Under the pieces are notes generated by a model. It was not told where the DNA came from. It did not search any database and was given only the letters and a program-made list of their open reading frames with translations. Of a DNA stretch of 64,000 nt, positions 43,470 to 52,751 are shown piece after piece. Each line of letters opens with the position of its first letter. The stretch's first letter is position 1. A program made the translations under genes and the position numbers. Origin of the DNA: Cyanobacteria bacterium OH_PDB_230 (lineage in GTDB: Bacteria > Cyanobacteriota > Vampirovibrionia > Gastranaerophilales > Gastranaerophilaceae); NCBI GenBank assembly GCA_023421795.1, contig JAEZSO010000003.1, positions 1 through 64,000 of the forward strand. Direction: 5' to 3'.

Positions 43470-44519
43470 TTATCTGTATAGGCAGGAAATGTTTGGACCT
43501 ATTTTATAATCGAATTGATGTTTTTCCATTTTCTCTATAAATAAATCACTTAACTCTACTAGCTTGGTTGAAAGATTTTCGCTGATAGTTGAGTTTTCAT
43601 GTACTCGATTATCGGCATTCAATATGAAATTAGTTACGCCAATATCCCTTGCTTTTGTTAACCATTCTTCTATTTCGCGAATAGAGTCATTAATTCCAGG
43701 AACCACAACAAATTTACAGACAACATTTTTGTTGAAGCGTGAACCGGCAGCTTTTACATATCGTTCGAGATTTCCCCAAACTTTATCGTAGGACTTTACG
43801 CCTTTTATATTTTCGTGGGTCTCTTTTGTTCCGGCATCAATTGATACTGTGAGTTCTATTACTCCCGATGCAATACCTTTCTCGATTTCTTGGCTATATT
43901 CAATTATGTTAGAATATACCTCCATCCTTTTGGTGCCATATTTTAAAAGAAAATTGACGGCATCTTGAAACTCGAAATACAATGTCGGCTCACCTCCGGC
44001 GAAATTTACCGAAGTGTCTTTATTGATTAATCCAATTTTAATCATGTTTTTTATTATTGGAAGAATCGGATAGGTATCTGGATTTCGGTCCTTTGTTACA
44101 TATTGACCATTCTCTAAGACTGTATTATGCCAAGAGTTGCAGTATACACACTTGCTGTTACAAAGTCCCCAATCCGAAAATTGCACCAGCTTAAAAGGAG
44201 TTGTTTCTTTTTCCCAGTTGTCTAGCCTTAACCTCTGGCAATTTTTGCATGAGTCAAGAATCTGACCTTTTCTAAATTCTTCTTTTACATTGGCTATTTT
44301 TTTCAGTAATTTTTTATAATTAAGTTTTTGTCCTGCGAAGTTATCTACTAAAACAGGATATAACCTGTTATTTGAGGTGTTTCCGATAGAACAATATGTT
44401 ATTTGTTTGTTAAAAAAATGCAACCTGTCATTTATTTCATCACAAAAAAAATAGGGTTCATTGTCTTTGATTTTATTTGAAAAAAATTTTTTAATATCCC
44501 AAAACACTATTATTTCCAA
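43470..44519 (-). CDS. Radical SAM protein (family B, 349 aa)
   Basis: Cluster motif CNSKCVYC (120, 124, 127), SAM motif FAGGEPTLYFEF (~173-184) and the IDAGTKETHENIKG stretch. The N-terminal cysteine module is thinner than in relatives: Cys26, a single Cys43 where others have CC, and CKNC (91-94). The extra ~20 N-terminal residues may not be real: the start is TTG at 44519, and a GTG at 44507 has a slightly better GGA site. Monocistronic, divergent from the 44627 gene. Confidence 0.82.
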   Translation of the reverse strand: MEIIVFWDIKKFFSNKIKDNEPYFFCDEINDRLHFFNKQITYCSIGNTSNNRLYPVLVDNFAGQKLNYKKLLKKIANVKEEFRKGQILDSCKNCQRLRLDNWEKETTPFKLVQFSDWGLCNSKCVYCNSWHNTVLENGQYVTKDRNPDTYPILPIIKNMIKIGLINKDTSVNFAGGEPTLYFEFQDAVNFLLKYGTKRMEVYSNIIEYSQEIEKGIASGVIELTVSIDAGTKETHENIKGVKSYDKVWGNLERYVKAAGSRFNKNVVCKFVVVPGINDSIREIEEWLTKARDIGVTNFILNADNRVHENSTISENLSTKLVELSDLFIEKMEKHQFDYKIGPNISCLYR

Positions 44520-44626
44520 TCATCACAATCTCAGATGCTTAATAATCTCTAGATTTTGTAGTGCATTTATTTACCTAATAGTATAACATATATAATAAAG
44601 GAACAAGAAAGGTAGAAGATTAATTG

Positions 44627-45619
44627 ATGAAATATTATTGTCAGAAGCTGAACGATGAATTATCTTGCTTTCATAATAGAATAATGTCTTGCTGTAGCGG
44701 TCAAATTGGTCCTATATATTATGAAAACTATTCTAATGAGGATATAGATTATGAAAGATTTTATAATATAAAAAAAGAAGCTTTCTCAATGCTAAATGAA
44801 CAAGATATTGATAAGTCTCCTTGCAAAGACTGCTTTTATTTGCGCCCGATGAAAGAAGGTGACACAATAGATGCTACCTATAGAATGTTACATCTGAGCC
44901 ATTGGACACATTGCAATTGCGGCTGCATTTATTGTGCAAGAATGCAAGATTCAAAAGGTGAAATTGCATCAAAAGCTTCTAAAAGTTCATATTACAGTAT
45001 GCTGCCAATAATAAAAAAACTTTATAAAAATAAGCTTTTGGATAAAGAAAACTTGGTTGTTGTTTTTCAAGGTGGAGATATCTCTGTATTAAAAGAATTT
45101 AAAGATTTAGTAAAAGTATGTCTTAAAAATGGCTTGAAAGAAGCATATATAGTTACAAATAATACTATTTACCAGCCAATGGTAAAAGAACTGCTCAAAA
45201 AGAAAAAAGGACAGTTGATTACTTCACTGGATGCAGGAACTCCGGAAACATACCTGAAGATTAAAAGAATTGATAAGTTCCATTCAAGTGTATCGAACCT
45301 TAAAAAATATGCTTCAGTGACCAATGGTGAAAAAATAGTTGTTAAATACATTATAGTCGAAAATTATAATGACAATATTGAAGAAATTTATAAGTTTCTT
45401 GATTTAATGTCTTCTATTGGTATAAAAAATACTGAATTCCAGATAGAGAATAAATATGCTTTGTTTGCTGATTTAGATAAAGATCCTTTACCTCAACACT
45501 ATGCTGATTTATATCTTTCTTTTATAAAAAAATGTTCAGAGCTTAACCTTAATTTTCTTATTGAAGAAAGAACAAAATATGTTATGGAAAAATATGCTTT
45601 AAAAAAATCCGAAGCATAA
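44627..45619 (+). CDS. Radical SAM protein with GGD in place of GGE (family B, 330 aa)
   Basis: Member of a subgroup with 54892 and 55987, recognised by the opening YYCQKLNDEL, the CCSGQIGPIYY segment, and the SAM-binding motif FQGGDISVLKEF, where the usual glutamate is Asp. The cluster motif is CNCGCIYC (about 96, 100, 103) and the N-terminal CxxC is CKDC. The later DAGTPETYLKIKR stretch is normal. I use the ATG at 44627 rather than the TTG just before it. A TATAAT at 44591-44596 is a likely -10 box. Confidence 0.85.
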   Translation: MKYYCQKLNDELSCFHNRIMSCCSGQIGPIYYENYSNEDIDYERFYNIKKEAFSMLNEQDIDKSPCKDCFYLRPMKEGDTIDATYRMLHLSHWTHCNCGCIYCARMQDSKGEIASKASKSSYYSMLPIIKKLYKNKLLDKENLVVVFQGGDISVLKEFKDLVKVCLKNGLKEAYIVTNNTIYQPMVKELLKKKKGQLITSLDAGTPETYLKIKRIDKFHSSVSNLKKYASVTNGEKIVVKYIIVENYNDNIEEIYKFLDLMSSIGIKNTEFQIENKYALFADLDKDPLPQHYADLYLSFIKKCSELNLNFLIEERTKYVMEKYALKKSEA

Positions 45620-45705
45620 AAAGTGAATAATCCAACGTTTTTTTGTTTAAATGGGTAACAGAACTAATTAACTTTTCGCTTTTAGATATGAATTTCTCAG
45701 ATTAT

Positions 45706-46725
45706 TTATACGTGTCGTGTTTTAAAGGAATTGCCACTTTCTTTGAATTTAGTAAGCATCCAAGACCTTCCCACACCTTCTAATCTGAATCTCAGGTTAT
45801 TGTTTATTGCAGCATCTTCAAAATACTTAAATAGATTTATCATGTCATCCGAGAGAGTTTTTTCAAAGTTATTATACATCCAATAATGCTCTATTTCAGC
45901 CCTCACATATTTGCAATTAATTGATACACATTTGTCGACAAAAGCCTGTATTTCTTCACATGAATCATTAATCCCAGGGATAATAATATACTTTGCTTCG
46001 ACCTCTGCATTTTGGTTTTGAGAGGCTGCTTTTGAATATTTTTTTAAGTTATCCCAAACTTTATTGAATGTTTTGACTCTTTTAATTTTTTCGTATGTTT
46101 TTTTTGTCCCTGAATCGACAGAGATGGTAATTCTGGCCGTGCCGGATTGCAGAATATCTTCAATCTGTTTGGAATATCTGATTCCTGAGCTTAGTAAAAG
46201 AGCAGAACCTTCTAGCTCTTGGACAAGATTTAATATGTATTCAAGTTCTTTTTTGGGGTATTCAGCACATTCTCCGCCGCTTATTATGAATTCACATCCT
46301 TTAGATATTAAGGATTTTTCTTTTAGTTTTTTTAGAATAGGTACAATATCATAAGTTTTTAGACGGTTTAATTGAGATCTTACTTTGCTCACACCACCCT
46401 GTGAATGTTCACAATATATGCAATTGCAATTGCATTTTGTTCTGTTTGAAATTGTTATATGGTTGAGCTGGATAGGTTCATTCTGAATCGTTTCGGATTT
46501 GTCATACAGGCCGCAGTTTTCATAACAGAACGGTTTCTCACCTTTATTAAATATTTCAATATTAGACTTTCTAACCTCTAAAAATTCTTCAATACATTGG
46601 TCTGTTAAAGAGTTAAAAGTCCTTTTTAATGGAGTGTGAATGATTGTCCTTGAACAACAAGGTCCTATTGCATTATGAAAAAATACAAGCTGGTGTAGCA
46701 AAAATTTACAACAATCATTCGTCAT
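45706..46725 (-). CDS. Radical SAM protein (family B, GGEC subgroup, 339 aa)
   Basis: Belongs with the double-length protein and 61640: CCKFLLHQLVF start, CCSRT, cluster motif CNCNCIYC (98, 102, 105) and SGGECAEYPKKELEYIL. The second N-terminal CxxC is altered to CYENC (spacing of three), so the auxiliary cluster ligands differ slightly. The DSGTKKTYEKIKRVK and KYIIIPGINDS segments are intact. No ribosome binding site is visible at the ATG. Two possible promoters exist: TGCTATAAT at 46777-46785, and a TTGACA-17-TAAAAT pair that would start transcription at the ATG itself. Confidence 0.86.
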   Translation of the reverse strand: MTNDCCKFLLHQLVFFHNAIGPCCSRTIIHTPLKRTFNSLTDQCIEEFLEVRKSNIEIFNKGEKPFCYENCGLYDKSETIQNEPIQLNHITISNRTKCNCNCIYCEHSQGGVSKVRSQLNRLKTYDIVPILKKLKEKSLISKGCEFIISGGECAEYPKKELEYILNLVQELEGSALLLSSGIRYSKQIEDILQSGTARITISVDSGTKKTYEKIKRVKTFNKVWDNLKKYSKAASQNQNAEVEAKYIIIPGINDSCEEIQAFVDKCVSINCKYVRAEIEHYWMYNNFEKTLSDDMINLFKYFEDAAINNNLRFRLEGVGRSWMLTKFKESGNSFKTRHV

Positions 46726-46776
46726 ATTATAATTTTATATAATATTAATTTAGTTGTCAAAATTAAAAAGAGCAGG

Positions 46777-46785
46777 ATTATAGCA
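46777..46785 (-). promoter_or_regulatory. Extended -10 element upstream of 45706-46725
   Basis: A perfect TGCTATAAT on the minus strand. No -35 box at 17 bases, as often for extended -10 promoters. Confidence 0.5.
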
Positions 46786-46880
46786 TCTGAATAATATTAG
46801 GGGGCTTTTTGGCAGGTTTTATACTAAGAATATTCAAGAAAAGTATTAATAATGCCCGATATAACAGCTTAAAAATTATT

Positions 46881-47903
46881 TTAATCGCTTTTAAGGAATA
46901 CGCTTTTAATTTTTCTTTTTATAGATTGAATAAAAGGTAAGGGTTTTAATTTAAGCATAGAGTCATTTATCGTACACTCTGAAGATTGGAAAATTGGATT
47001 TTTAAGAACTCTTACAAAATCATTATATTTTGGATGATTTTTGTCGGAAATATTTAATTCTTCATAAATATTTTCATTTGTCTCTAGCTTCAATAGCTCC
47101 AAAAAGCCAACACTTGCTCCATATTTGTTTGCCATTTTTACATAATCGGCCATTTCTTTGTAATTATATGTATTCACGACAAAATTAAAAATAAATTTAT
47201 CAAGCTTACCTGATTTTTTTAAATTGCTTAAAAATTCAAGATTTTTTATTACTTTTTCAAAATCGCCGCCAATAACAAGCTTATCGTATGTGGCTTTTTT
47301 GGTTGCGTGTAAGGATATTGTGATCGATAGAAGTTTATCAAGAATTCCAATTTCTTTCAGATTTTTTTCATCGCATAAGATGCCATTAGAAATCAAAGAA
47401 AATTTGATGTTAGGGAATAATTCAGAAATTCTTTTAATAAGTTTTCTTGAATGCGGGCTTACAAGACATTCTCCCACGCCAGAAAGGCATACGTTTTCAG
47501 TATTTTCGAGCATTGAGGTTAACATTTCATCCATATGTTCATCAAAATACGATAAATCCTGTTTTTGATGACAAGAACGGCAGAATATACATTTTACATT
47601 GCAAGCCGAGTCATAACAAAAGATAAATGTCTTTGGTTTTGGCGCTGTTTCTGTTGGAACAATCTTTGAAGAACAGTCTTTTACACATAAGTCAAGATTG
47701 CAGTATTTGTAATCGTTTTCGATGAATTGTCTTCTGAATTCTCTGGCTCTTTCACCGTTCCATATCTCATCAAAATGTTCTTCGTAAATATTGCCCAAAG
47801 AATATGAATTACTCCAGGGAGGACAGCAGATAAATACATCCCCGCTCATTGAAATCTGGGCAGCGTTGAAAGGGAATGTGCATATTGCGTAATTATCAGA
47901 CAT
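46881..47903 (-). CDS. Radical SAM protein with N-terminal SPASM domain (family A, 340 aa)
   Basis: SPASM ligands Cys8, Cys26-Cys27 (VFICCPPW), Cys68 and Cys73, plus Cys77; the signature SLGNIYEEHFDEIWNGERA is textbook. Radical SAM motif CNVKCIFC (101, 105, 108) and SAM strand SGVGECLVSPHS. Ends with the amphipathic tail PLPFIQSIKRKIKSVFLKS. AGGAG lies five bases before the ATG. It is a single gene with divergent neighbour 47987. Confidence 0.87.
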   Translation of the reverse strand: MSDNYAICTFPFNAAQISMSGDVFICCPPWSNSYSLGNIYEEHFDEIWNGERAREFRRQFIENDYKYCNLDLCVKDCSSKIVPTETAPKPKTFIFCYDSACNVKCIFCRSCHQKQDLSYFDEHMDEMLTSMLENTENVCLSGVGECLVSPHSRKLIKRISELFPNIKFSLISNGILCDEKNLKEIGILDKLLSITISLHATKKATYDKLVIGGDFEKVIKNLEFLSNLKKSGKLDKFIFNFVVNTYNYKEMADYVKMANKYGASVGFLELLKLETNENIYEELNISDKNHPKYNDFVRVLKNPIFQSSECTINDSMLKLKPLPFIQSIKRKIKSVFLKSD

Positions 47904-47986
47904 AAATTCTCCTAATAAAAATATATATAAAATTTTTAATTTAGTCCATTATGATATAATATTTATAAAATGGCCAAGGAAGTTTT

Positions 47987-49006
47987 ATGAAATATAAATG
48001 TTGTGAGCATATTTTAGGTAGCATCGATTTAGGTTACGATGGGTTTAAATATTGCAATGAAGTATGGGAAGGACCTGAGTATATTTCTTATACTGAAGAA
48101 AACGCATTTATAAAAAATGAAGAACGACGACTTGAAATACTAAAAAATATGCAAAACGGCATTATTCCTGATAAATGTCAGATGTGTTCCTGGCTAAAGG
48201 AAGATGAGTGGAAAGAATTTGACAACAAAATTTTCAAAGTAACAATATTCAATTGGAAGCACTGCAACGCAGCTTGTTTTTATTGTTCTGTTCAATCTAC
48301 CTTCTCAGAAAAAGTTCAAAAAAGCGAGTATTATGATTCACTGCCTATTGTGAAAAAGTTAATCGATGAAGGAAGGATAACCTCAGATAGTTTTATCGCT
48401 TTTATGGGTGGTGAACCTACTACATTAGAAGAATTTCCAGAAATTGCAAAACTGCTTATAGAAAAAGGCTGCAAGATAGAAGTATTAACAAACGGAATCA
48501 AATATGAGCCGGTTATAAGTGACCTTTTGAAAACCGGAAAGGGAAATATAGTAATTTCTGTAGACTGCGGTTCTAAAGAAACATATAAAAAAATAAAAAG
48601 AGTTGATAAATACAAAGAAGTAAAAGAAAACATAAAAAGATATATAGAAGAAGCCGGTGAAAACAGTAAAAAAATAAGAATAAAATATATTATTATGCCA
48701 AGAGTTAATGATAACAAGAAAGAAATCGATGACTGGTTTAACTTTTGCAAAGAAACCGGGGTTAGGACAATCTCAAGAGCTGTAAATCACTCTGACAGTA
48801 AAATGAATACGAAAAATAAAATGATAGAATTTTCTGTAATTAATTCTTATAACTATATCGGTGAAAAAGCGAAGAAGCTTGGATTGAATATTGATATGGA
48901 ACCTTGGGCTGACGATATAGTTAAGAATAAGGTTTATAACTGTAGAAAAGTTTCAATGTATTCGAGAATTTTATCCGCTTTAAAATTTGTTTTAGGAATT
49001 AAATAA
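47987..49006 (+). CDS. Radical SAM protein (family B, 339 aa)
   Basis: Opens with YKCCEHILGSIDLGY, then a KYCNEVWEG segment where relatives have CC (single Cys23), and CQMC (64-67). Cluster motif CNAACFYC (93, 97, 100), SAM motif MGGEPTTLEEF, and SVDCGSKETYKKIKRVD in the catalytic half. It resembles the 59635 protein most (shared YCNEVW/ICNKVW opening and KYIIMPRVNDNKKEID loop). A TATAAT at 47955-47960 with a TGA extension and an AGGAAG ribosome binding site precede it. Confidence 0.87.
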   Translation: MKYKCCEHILGSIDLGYDGFKYCNEVWEGPEYISYTEENAFIKNEERRLEILKNMQNGIIPDKCQMCSWLKEDEWKEFDNKIFKVTIFNWKHCNAACFYCSVQSTFSEKVQKSEYYDSLPIVKKLIDEGRITSDSFIAFMGGEPTTLEEFPEIAKLLIEKGCKIEVLTNGIKYEPVISDLLKTGKGNIVISVDCGSKETYKKIKRVDKYKEVKENIKRYIEEAGENSKKIRIKYIIMPRVNDNKKEIDDWFNFCKETGVRTISRAVNHSDSKMNTKNKMIEFSVINSYNYIGEKAKKLGLNIDMEPWADDIVKNKVYNCRKVSMYSRILSALKFVLGIK

Positions 49007-49098
49007 GAAGATTATCACTAATCCAGTGTCACAATCTATCGTAAACTCGTCGTTTCCGCTATATTGTTTACTTTTTATAAAATCGTCCTCAATTTTCG

Positions 49099-50649
49099 CT
49101 ATCGCAAAAAACATTCGGACGTTTTATATTTATTTATAAATTTTTCTTTTTCTGATTCGCTAAAATTGTTGTCAAATTCAAAGCCTACATTAATTTTTCC
49201 AAGAGCGTATTTTGTCTTGTATAAGTGTATAAATTTATTTCTTTTAAATATGTTAAAAACAGGGACTATTCCAAATATTTTTTTTACTTTTAAGCTAAAA
49301 GTTACCGTAGAATAACTTGTTTTTATTATTTCATCTATCGGTTCTGAATATTTGATGCTTCCGGTTTTTAATTCTATATTAAAGCCTAATCTCAATAAAT
49401 AATAAGCTATATCTTTAAATTCTTGAATTTTAGTTATTTCATTAGATGAAATTAAATAAGCTGTTCTTTTAACGGCGAAATTTTCATTTTCAAATAACTG
49501 CTCAAGAGTGTTTTTTAGGTATCTGTAGTTGATGCCGTCAAGATCAATGTATATGTCAGCGTACTTCTGGTTAATATCTATAGCTGTATTATGATTAGTT
49601 AGTCGTAAATCAATAAATTCACTTCTGTGATTTAAGAAATATTCAGCCTGTGTTCTGTGCATTTGTTTTGTTCTGTTCATAAATGCAAGGTATGAAGTGA
49701 CTTTTAATCCATACTTCTTCGCTAAAAGTTCCGTGTATTTGAGCATATTCAATGTACGGTTTACAAACTTTTTGTTTTCGCAGTGTTCTGATGAAGCAAC
49801 AGTATGTTCTGCATCAAATTGGACTTCTGTATGGCCTGTTTTTTTAGATATTTGAAGCCAGTTATCGATTTCTTTGGATGTATCATTATATTCGGTTAAA
49901 AGAATAAACTTGGGGATTATAAATTTACTTTCTTTTGCGTGTTTCAAGTAGGTTTTTAGGTTGTTTAAAACAACATTGTAAAATTTGGTACCTTTAACTT
50001 TTTCAAAAGTCTCTTTGGATCCTGAATCCACGCTCACCACAATTGCAGCATCGTTAACTTTTTCAAGAGCCTTGCAAAGACTTTTAGAAAGTCTTATTCC
50101 TGATGTCGGCACATAAATTTCAGGTACATTATGCTCTGAAAATAAATCCACAAGCCAGTCGAATTCTTTCATTAAGGTGGGTTCACCGCCAACAAAGCGA
50201 AGTGAGCCGTTGAATCTTAATAAATTTTTATTTAAAAGTTCTGTAATAACAGGTCTGATGTCAACATCTTGTTCTCTTGAGTGGCATTCACTTTCTCTGC
50301 CCGTATAACAATAAATACATCTTGAGTTACACTTCATTATGTGCCCTGCAGTAAGATGAGAAATGTAGTTTTCATCATCCCAATTTCTATCATGTAACTC
50401 AAAACAACCTTCACATTGCTTTGGAAGTGTCCCTTTTTCAGCGTTCTCTCTGAGTTTTTGTTTTTCGTGAAATATATAATCCCAATCAAGGGTTTCGTTT
50501 TTTAAATCAAAATATAAGTATAGCCTATCTTCCAGATTATAATTATCAGTATTACAACAGTGTCCTACGCATAATTGTTTGCTTCCTGGGTCTAAGTAAA
50601 AATATATACCGTGCTCTAATAACCTACAACTTTTATAAATCATTAACAA
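49099..50649 (-). CDS. Radical SAM protein with degenerate C-terminal extension (family B, 516 aa)
   Basis: Residues 1-335 are a normal family B unit: Cys8, the CVGHCC group, CEGC (79-82), cluster motif CNSRCIYC (107, 111, 114) and VGGEPTLMKEF. The last ~180 residues are extra. They lack a cluster motif but contain ELKTGSIKYSEPIDEII followed by STVTFSL, which echoes the TSGIRLSKSLCKAL and AIVVSVDSG stretch of the first unit, so they look like the remains of a second copy. The start is TTG at 50649, with AAGGA six bases away. Confidence 0.84.
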   Translation of the reverse strand: MLMIYKSCRLLEHGIYFYLDPGSKQLCVGHCCNTDNYNLEDRLYLYFDLKNETLDWDYIFHEKQKLRENAEKGTLPKQCEGCFELHDRNWDDENYISHLTAGHIMKCNSRCIYCYTGRESECHSREQDVDIRPVITELLNKNLLRFNGSLRFVGGEPTLMKEFDWLVDLFSEHNVPEIYVPTSGIRLSKSLCKALEKVNDAAIVVSVDSGSKETFEKVKGTKFYNVVLNNLKTYLKHAKESKFIIPKFILLTEYNDTSKEIDNWLQISKKTGHTEVQFDAEHTVASSEHCENKKFVNRTLNMLKYTELLAKKYGLKVTSYLAFMNRTKQMHRTQAEYFLNHRSEFIDLRLTNHNTAIDINQKYADIYIDLDGINYRYLKNTLEQLFENENFAVKRTAYLISSNEITKIQEFKDIAYYLLRLGFNIELKTGSIKYSEPIDEIIKTSYSTVTFSLKVKKIFGIVPVFNIFKRNKFIHLYKTKYALGKINVGFEFDNNFSESEKEKFINKYKTSECFLR

Positions 50650-50670
50650 ACATATTCCTTTATATGGAAA

Positions 50671-50690
50671 ATGTTAGCATACAATGCTGC
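50671..50690 (-). promoter_or_regulatory. Extended -10 element with conserved flank, upstream of 49099
   Basis: Minus strand TGCTAACAT (50679-50671) preceded by GCAGCATTG. The plus-strand form TAGCATACAATGCTGC (50675-50690) recurs with one change at 53766-53781. Confidence 0.45.
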
Positions 50691-50730
50691 TATAAACAAA
50701 TCGTGATATATATTAAAGTACTTTAAACAT

Positions 50731-50761
50731 TTGACAAGATTTAAGCTACATGTGTTATGAT
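50731..50761 (+). promoter_or_regulatory. Promoter giving a leaderless mRNA for 50768
   Basis: TTGACA (50731-50736) and an extended -10 TGTTATGAT (50753-50761). The -10 ends six bases before the ATG at 50768, so transcription should begin on the start codon. Confidence 0.5.
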
Positions 50762-50767
50762 AAAAAC

Positions 50768-51637
50768 ATGGATAATAAATTAATCATTAAAAACATTATA
50801 AAAAGCATTGTAGTAATACTAGCAGTGATAACTGTTGTAGAAGTTATTTCTTTTATGATGTTGAAATCAAATGATAAAAATTTTCACTATAGTTTTGGTG
50901 GACGTTCTTTTGATAGCAGCTATAAATCAGGAGAATTCTATAAAAATTTTAGACCCGTTGAGAATATCACAGATAAAAGAGGAAGTATTATTCTGTTTGG
51001 ATCTGACATGGCTTGTGGAGTTGGTGTTAAAGACGATCAAACGATGTCTCACATACTAGCAAAATTGTCAGGCAGAACTATTTACAACAGGGCAATACCT
51101 GTTTGGGGATTGCAGCATATGTATTATCAGTTAACAAATGATAGTTTCCCTTCTAAAATAAACGTAGATCCTGAATATATTATTTATACAGTTGCACCAG
51201 ACAATTATAACCGTTTATTTTTCGACAGCAGCACCAATGATCCTTATTATCTTACTTATAGTGTAAAGGATGGTAAATTAGTTAAAAACAAAGACTCGGT
51301 TTTTAACAGGTTCTTAGCTGTATGTTTGTCAAAACAAATGCAGGCCAAGAATAATTATGATGAAAATTTAATTGATTTTTATATTCTAGAATCACAAAAA
51401 GCGGCTAAAAAATTATATCCTAATGTGAAATTTGTTGTGTTGAGTTTTTCTAACATTGATGGGCTGAATAATGATGATATACTCACTGACAATGGGATAC
51501 AGGTTATAGATGTACCTGAAACTTCAGGGACGCAGCCAATCTATAAACTCAAAGAATATTGGGCTGATGATAGTGCTCATCCTTCAGAAAAATATTGGTA
51601 TTTGGTTCTACCTAGCGTTATTAAAAAATTAAAATAG
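50768..51637 (+). CDS. SGNH-like membrane-anchored protein with swapped catalytic motif (289 aa)
   Basis: One N-terminal membrane anchor (IIKSIVVILAVITVVEVISFMML), then an extracytoplasmic SGNH/GDSL-type domain. Block I reads LFGSDMACGVGVKDDQTM where active enzymes have FGDS, so the nucleophile Ser and its Asp neighbour are exchanged. The second block (YNRAIPVWGLQHMYYQL) and the catalytic DxxH (DSAHPSEKYW) are recognisable. It may be an inactive binding protein or use another residue. The next gene, a family A radical SAM, starts 11 bases later, so both are co-transcribed. I start at the second ATG, 18 bases inside the longest frame. Confidence 0.7.
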   Translation: MDNKLIIKNIIKSIVVILAVITVVEVISFMMLKSNDKNFHYSFGGRSFDSSYKSGEFYKNFRPVENITDKRGSIILFGSDMACGVGVKDDQTMSHILAKLSGRTIYNRAIPVWGLQHMYYQLTNDSFPSKINVDPEYIIYTVAPDNYNRLFFDSSTNDPYYLTYSVKDGKLVKNKDSVFNRFLAVCLSKQMQAKNNYDENLIDFYILESQKAAKKLYPNVKFVVLSFSNIDGLNNDDILTDNGIQVIDVPETSGTQPIYKLKEYWADDSAHPSEKYWYLVLPSVIKKLK

Positions 51638-51648
51638 GATAGCTTTAA

Positions 51649-52731
51649 ATGGATGCTAACGAAGCTAAAGACATATGCATAGCTCCTTGGAATATGTTTA
51701 GAATTCAAGAGCATGGTGATTGCTATATTTGCACAACTGCATTTAAAAAAAATTATGAATCATTAGGAAATATCTTTACGCAGAGTTTTGACGAGATTTG
51801 GAATGGCGAAATGGCCCAAAAAATCAGGCAAGACATTGTAGATGAAAAATACACTTATTGTAGAACCGAGCTGTGTAACTCAGGATTCCACTCTAATTGT
51901 GTTGAAAAAATGCAATTTAAATACCCTGATTTACAGAACCCTGGCCATGCAGACTATCCTAATACAATCTTTTTTGCTTTTGATTATTCCTGCAAACAAA
52001 AATGCGTTTTTTGCCGAGATGCAGTGAGTATGCTTTCAGAGGAAGAGAGCAAAAAATGGAGCGATGTATTTGAAGAAAAATTATTTCCTGTAATAAAAAA
52101 TGTAAAAACAATTACATTGAACTGCATCGGTGAATTTTTAGATGGCCCTTATTCCAAAGAATTAATAAGAAAGATTATAAATATAAATCCTGATATAAAA
52201 TTTGAAATCATTACGAATGCCATAAGCTTTACCAAACAAAATATCGAAGAATTAGATTTGTCAGACAAAATCAATGCTGTCAGAATTTCTTTGCACTGCA
52301 CATCAAAAAGCACATATAAAAAAATCTTCAGAAAAGATAATTTTGATACAGTAATGAAGAATTTGGAGTTTATAAAAAGTTTAAAGGATAGCAATAAAAT
52401 CCAAGAACTTGAATTGATGTTTGTGATTTGTTCTTTAAATTACAAAGAAATGAAAGACTTTGTCAAACTTGCGAACAAGCTTAATGCAAGAGCTTCTTTT
52501 TCATTGGTCAACAAAACCGGCGCACGATATTTAGACAATGAAGAAGAGTTTGCTGTTTTCCAACCGAATCATCATCTCTATAATGATTTTGTCAGAAAAA
52601 TAAAAGACCCGATATTCGGCAAATACCCGATAGGTATGCCAAATTACGTCAAAGAGCTCGGGCCTGTAAGCCCTTTCAGGATTATAAAAAATTATATTAA
52701 TTACATAAAGATGAAAATGAAGAAAAAGTAG
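51649..52731 (+). CDS. Radical SAM protein with N-terminal SPASM domain (family A, 360 aa)
   Basis: SPASM ligands Cys10, Cys25/Cys28 (GDCYICTTAF), Cys71 and Cys76, with SLGNIFTQSFDEIWNGEMA; radical SAM motif CKQKCVFC (115, 119, 122); SAM strand NCIGEFLDGPYS. It is the most divergent family A protein in the catalytic half (SLHCTSKSTYKKIFR). The tail FRIIKNYINYIKMKMKKK is strongly basic and amphipathic, suggesting membrane association. It follows the SGNH-like gene in one transcript and has an AGGAT ribosome binding site. Confidence 0.86.
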   Translation: MDANEAKDICIAPWNMFRIQEHGDCYICTTAFKKNYESLGNIFTQSFDEIWNGEMAQKIRQDIVDEKYTYCRTELCNSGFHSNCVEKMQFKYPDLQNPGHADYPNTIFFAFDYSCKQKCVFCRDAVSMLSEEESKKWSDVFEEKLFPVIKNVKTITLNCIGEFLDGPYSKELIRKIININPDIKFEIITNAISFTKQNIEELDLSDKINAVRISLHCTSKSTYKKIFRKDNFDTVMKNLEFIKSLKDSNKIQELELMFVICSLNYKEMKDFVKLANKLNARASFSLVNKTGARYLDNEEEFAVFQPNHHLYNDFVRKIKDPIFGKYPIGMPNYVKELGPVSPFRIIKNYINYIKMKMKKK

Positions 52732-52751
52732 TATCCGAAAGGGAGATTTAC

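Noticed and set aside
49080..49118. A fourth full copy of the dispersed repeat
   Set aside because: Only a TTTCGCTATCGCAAAA segment inside a CGTCC/GGACG pair resembles the repeat; the other blocks are missing.
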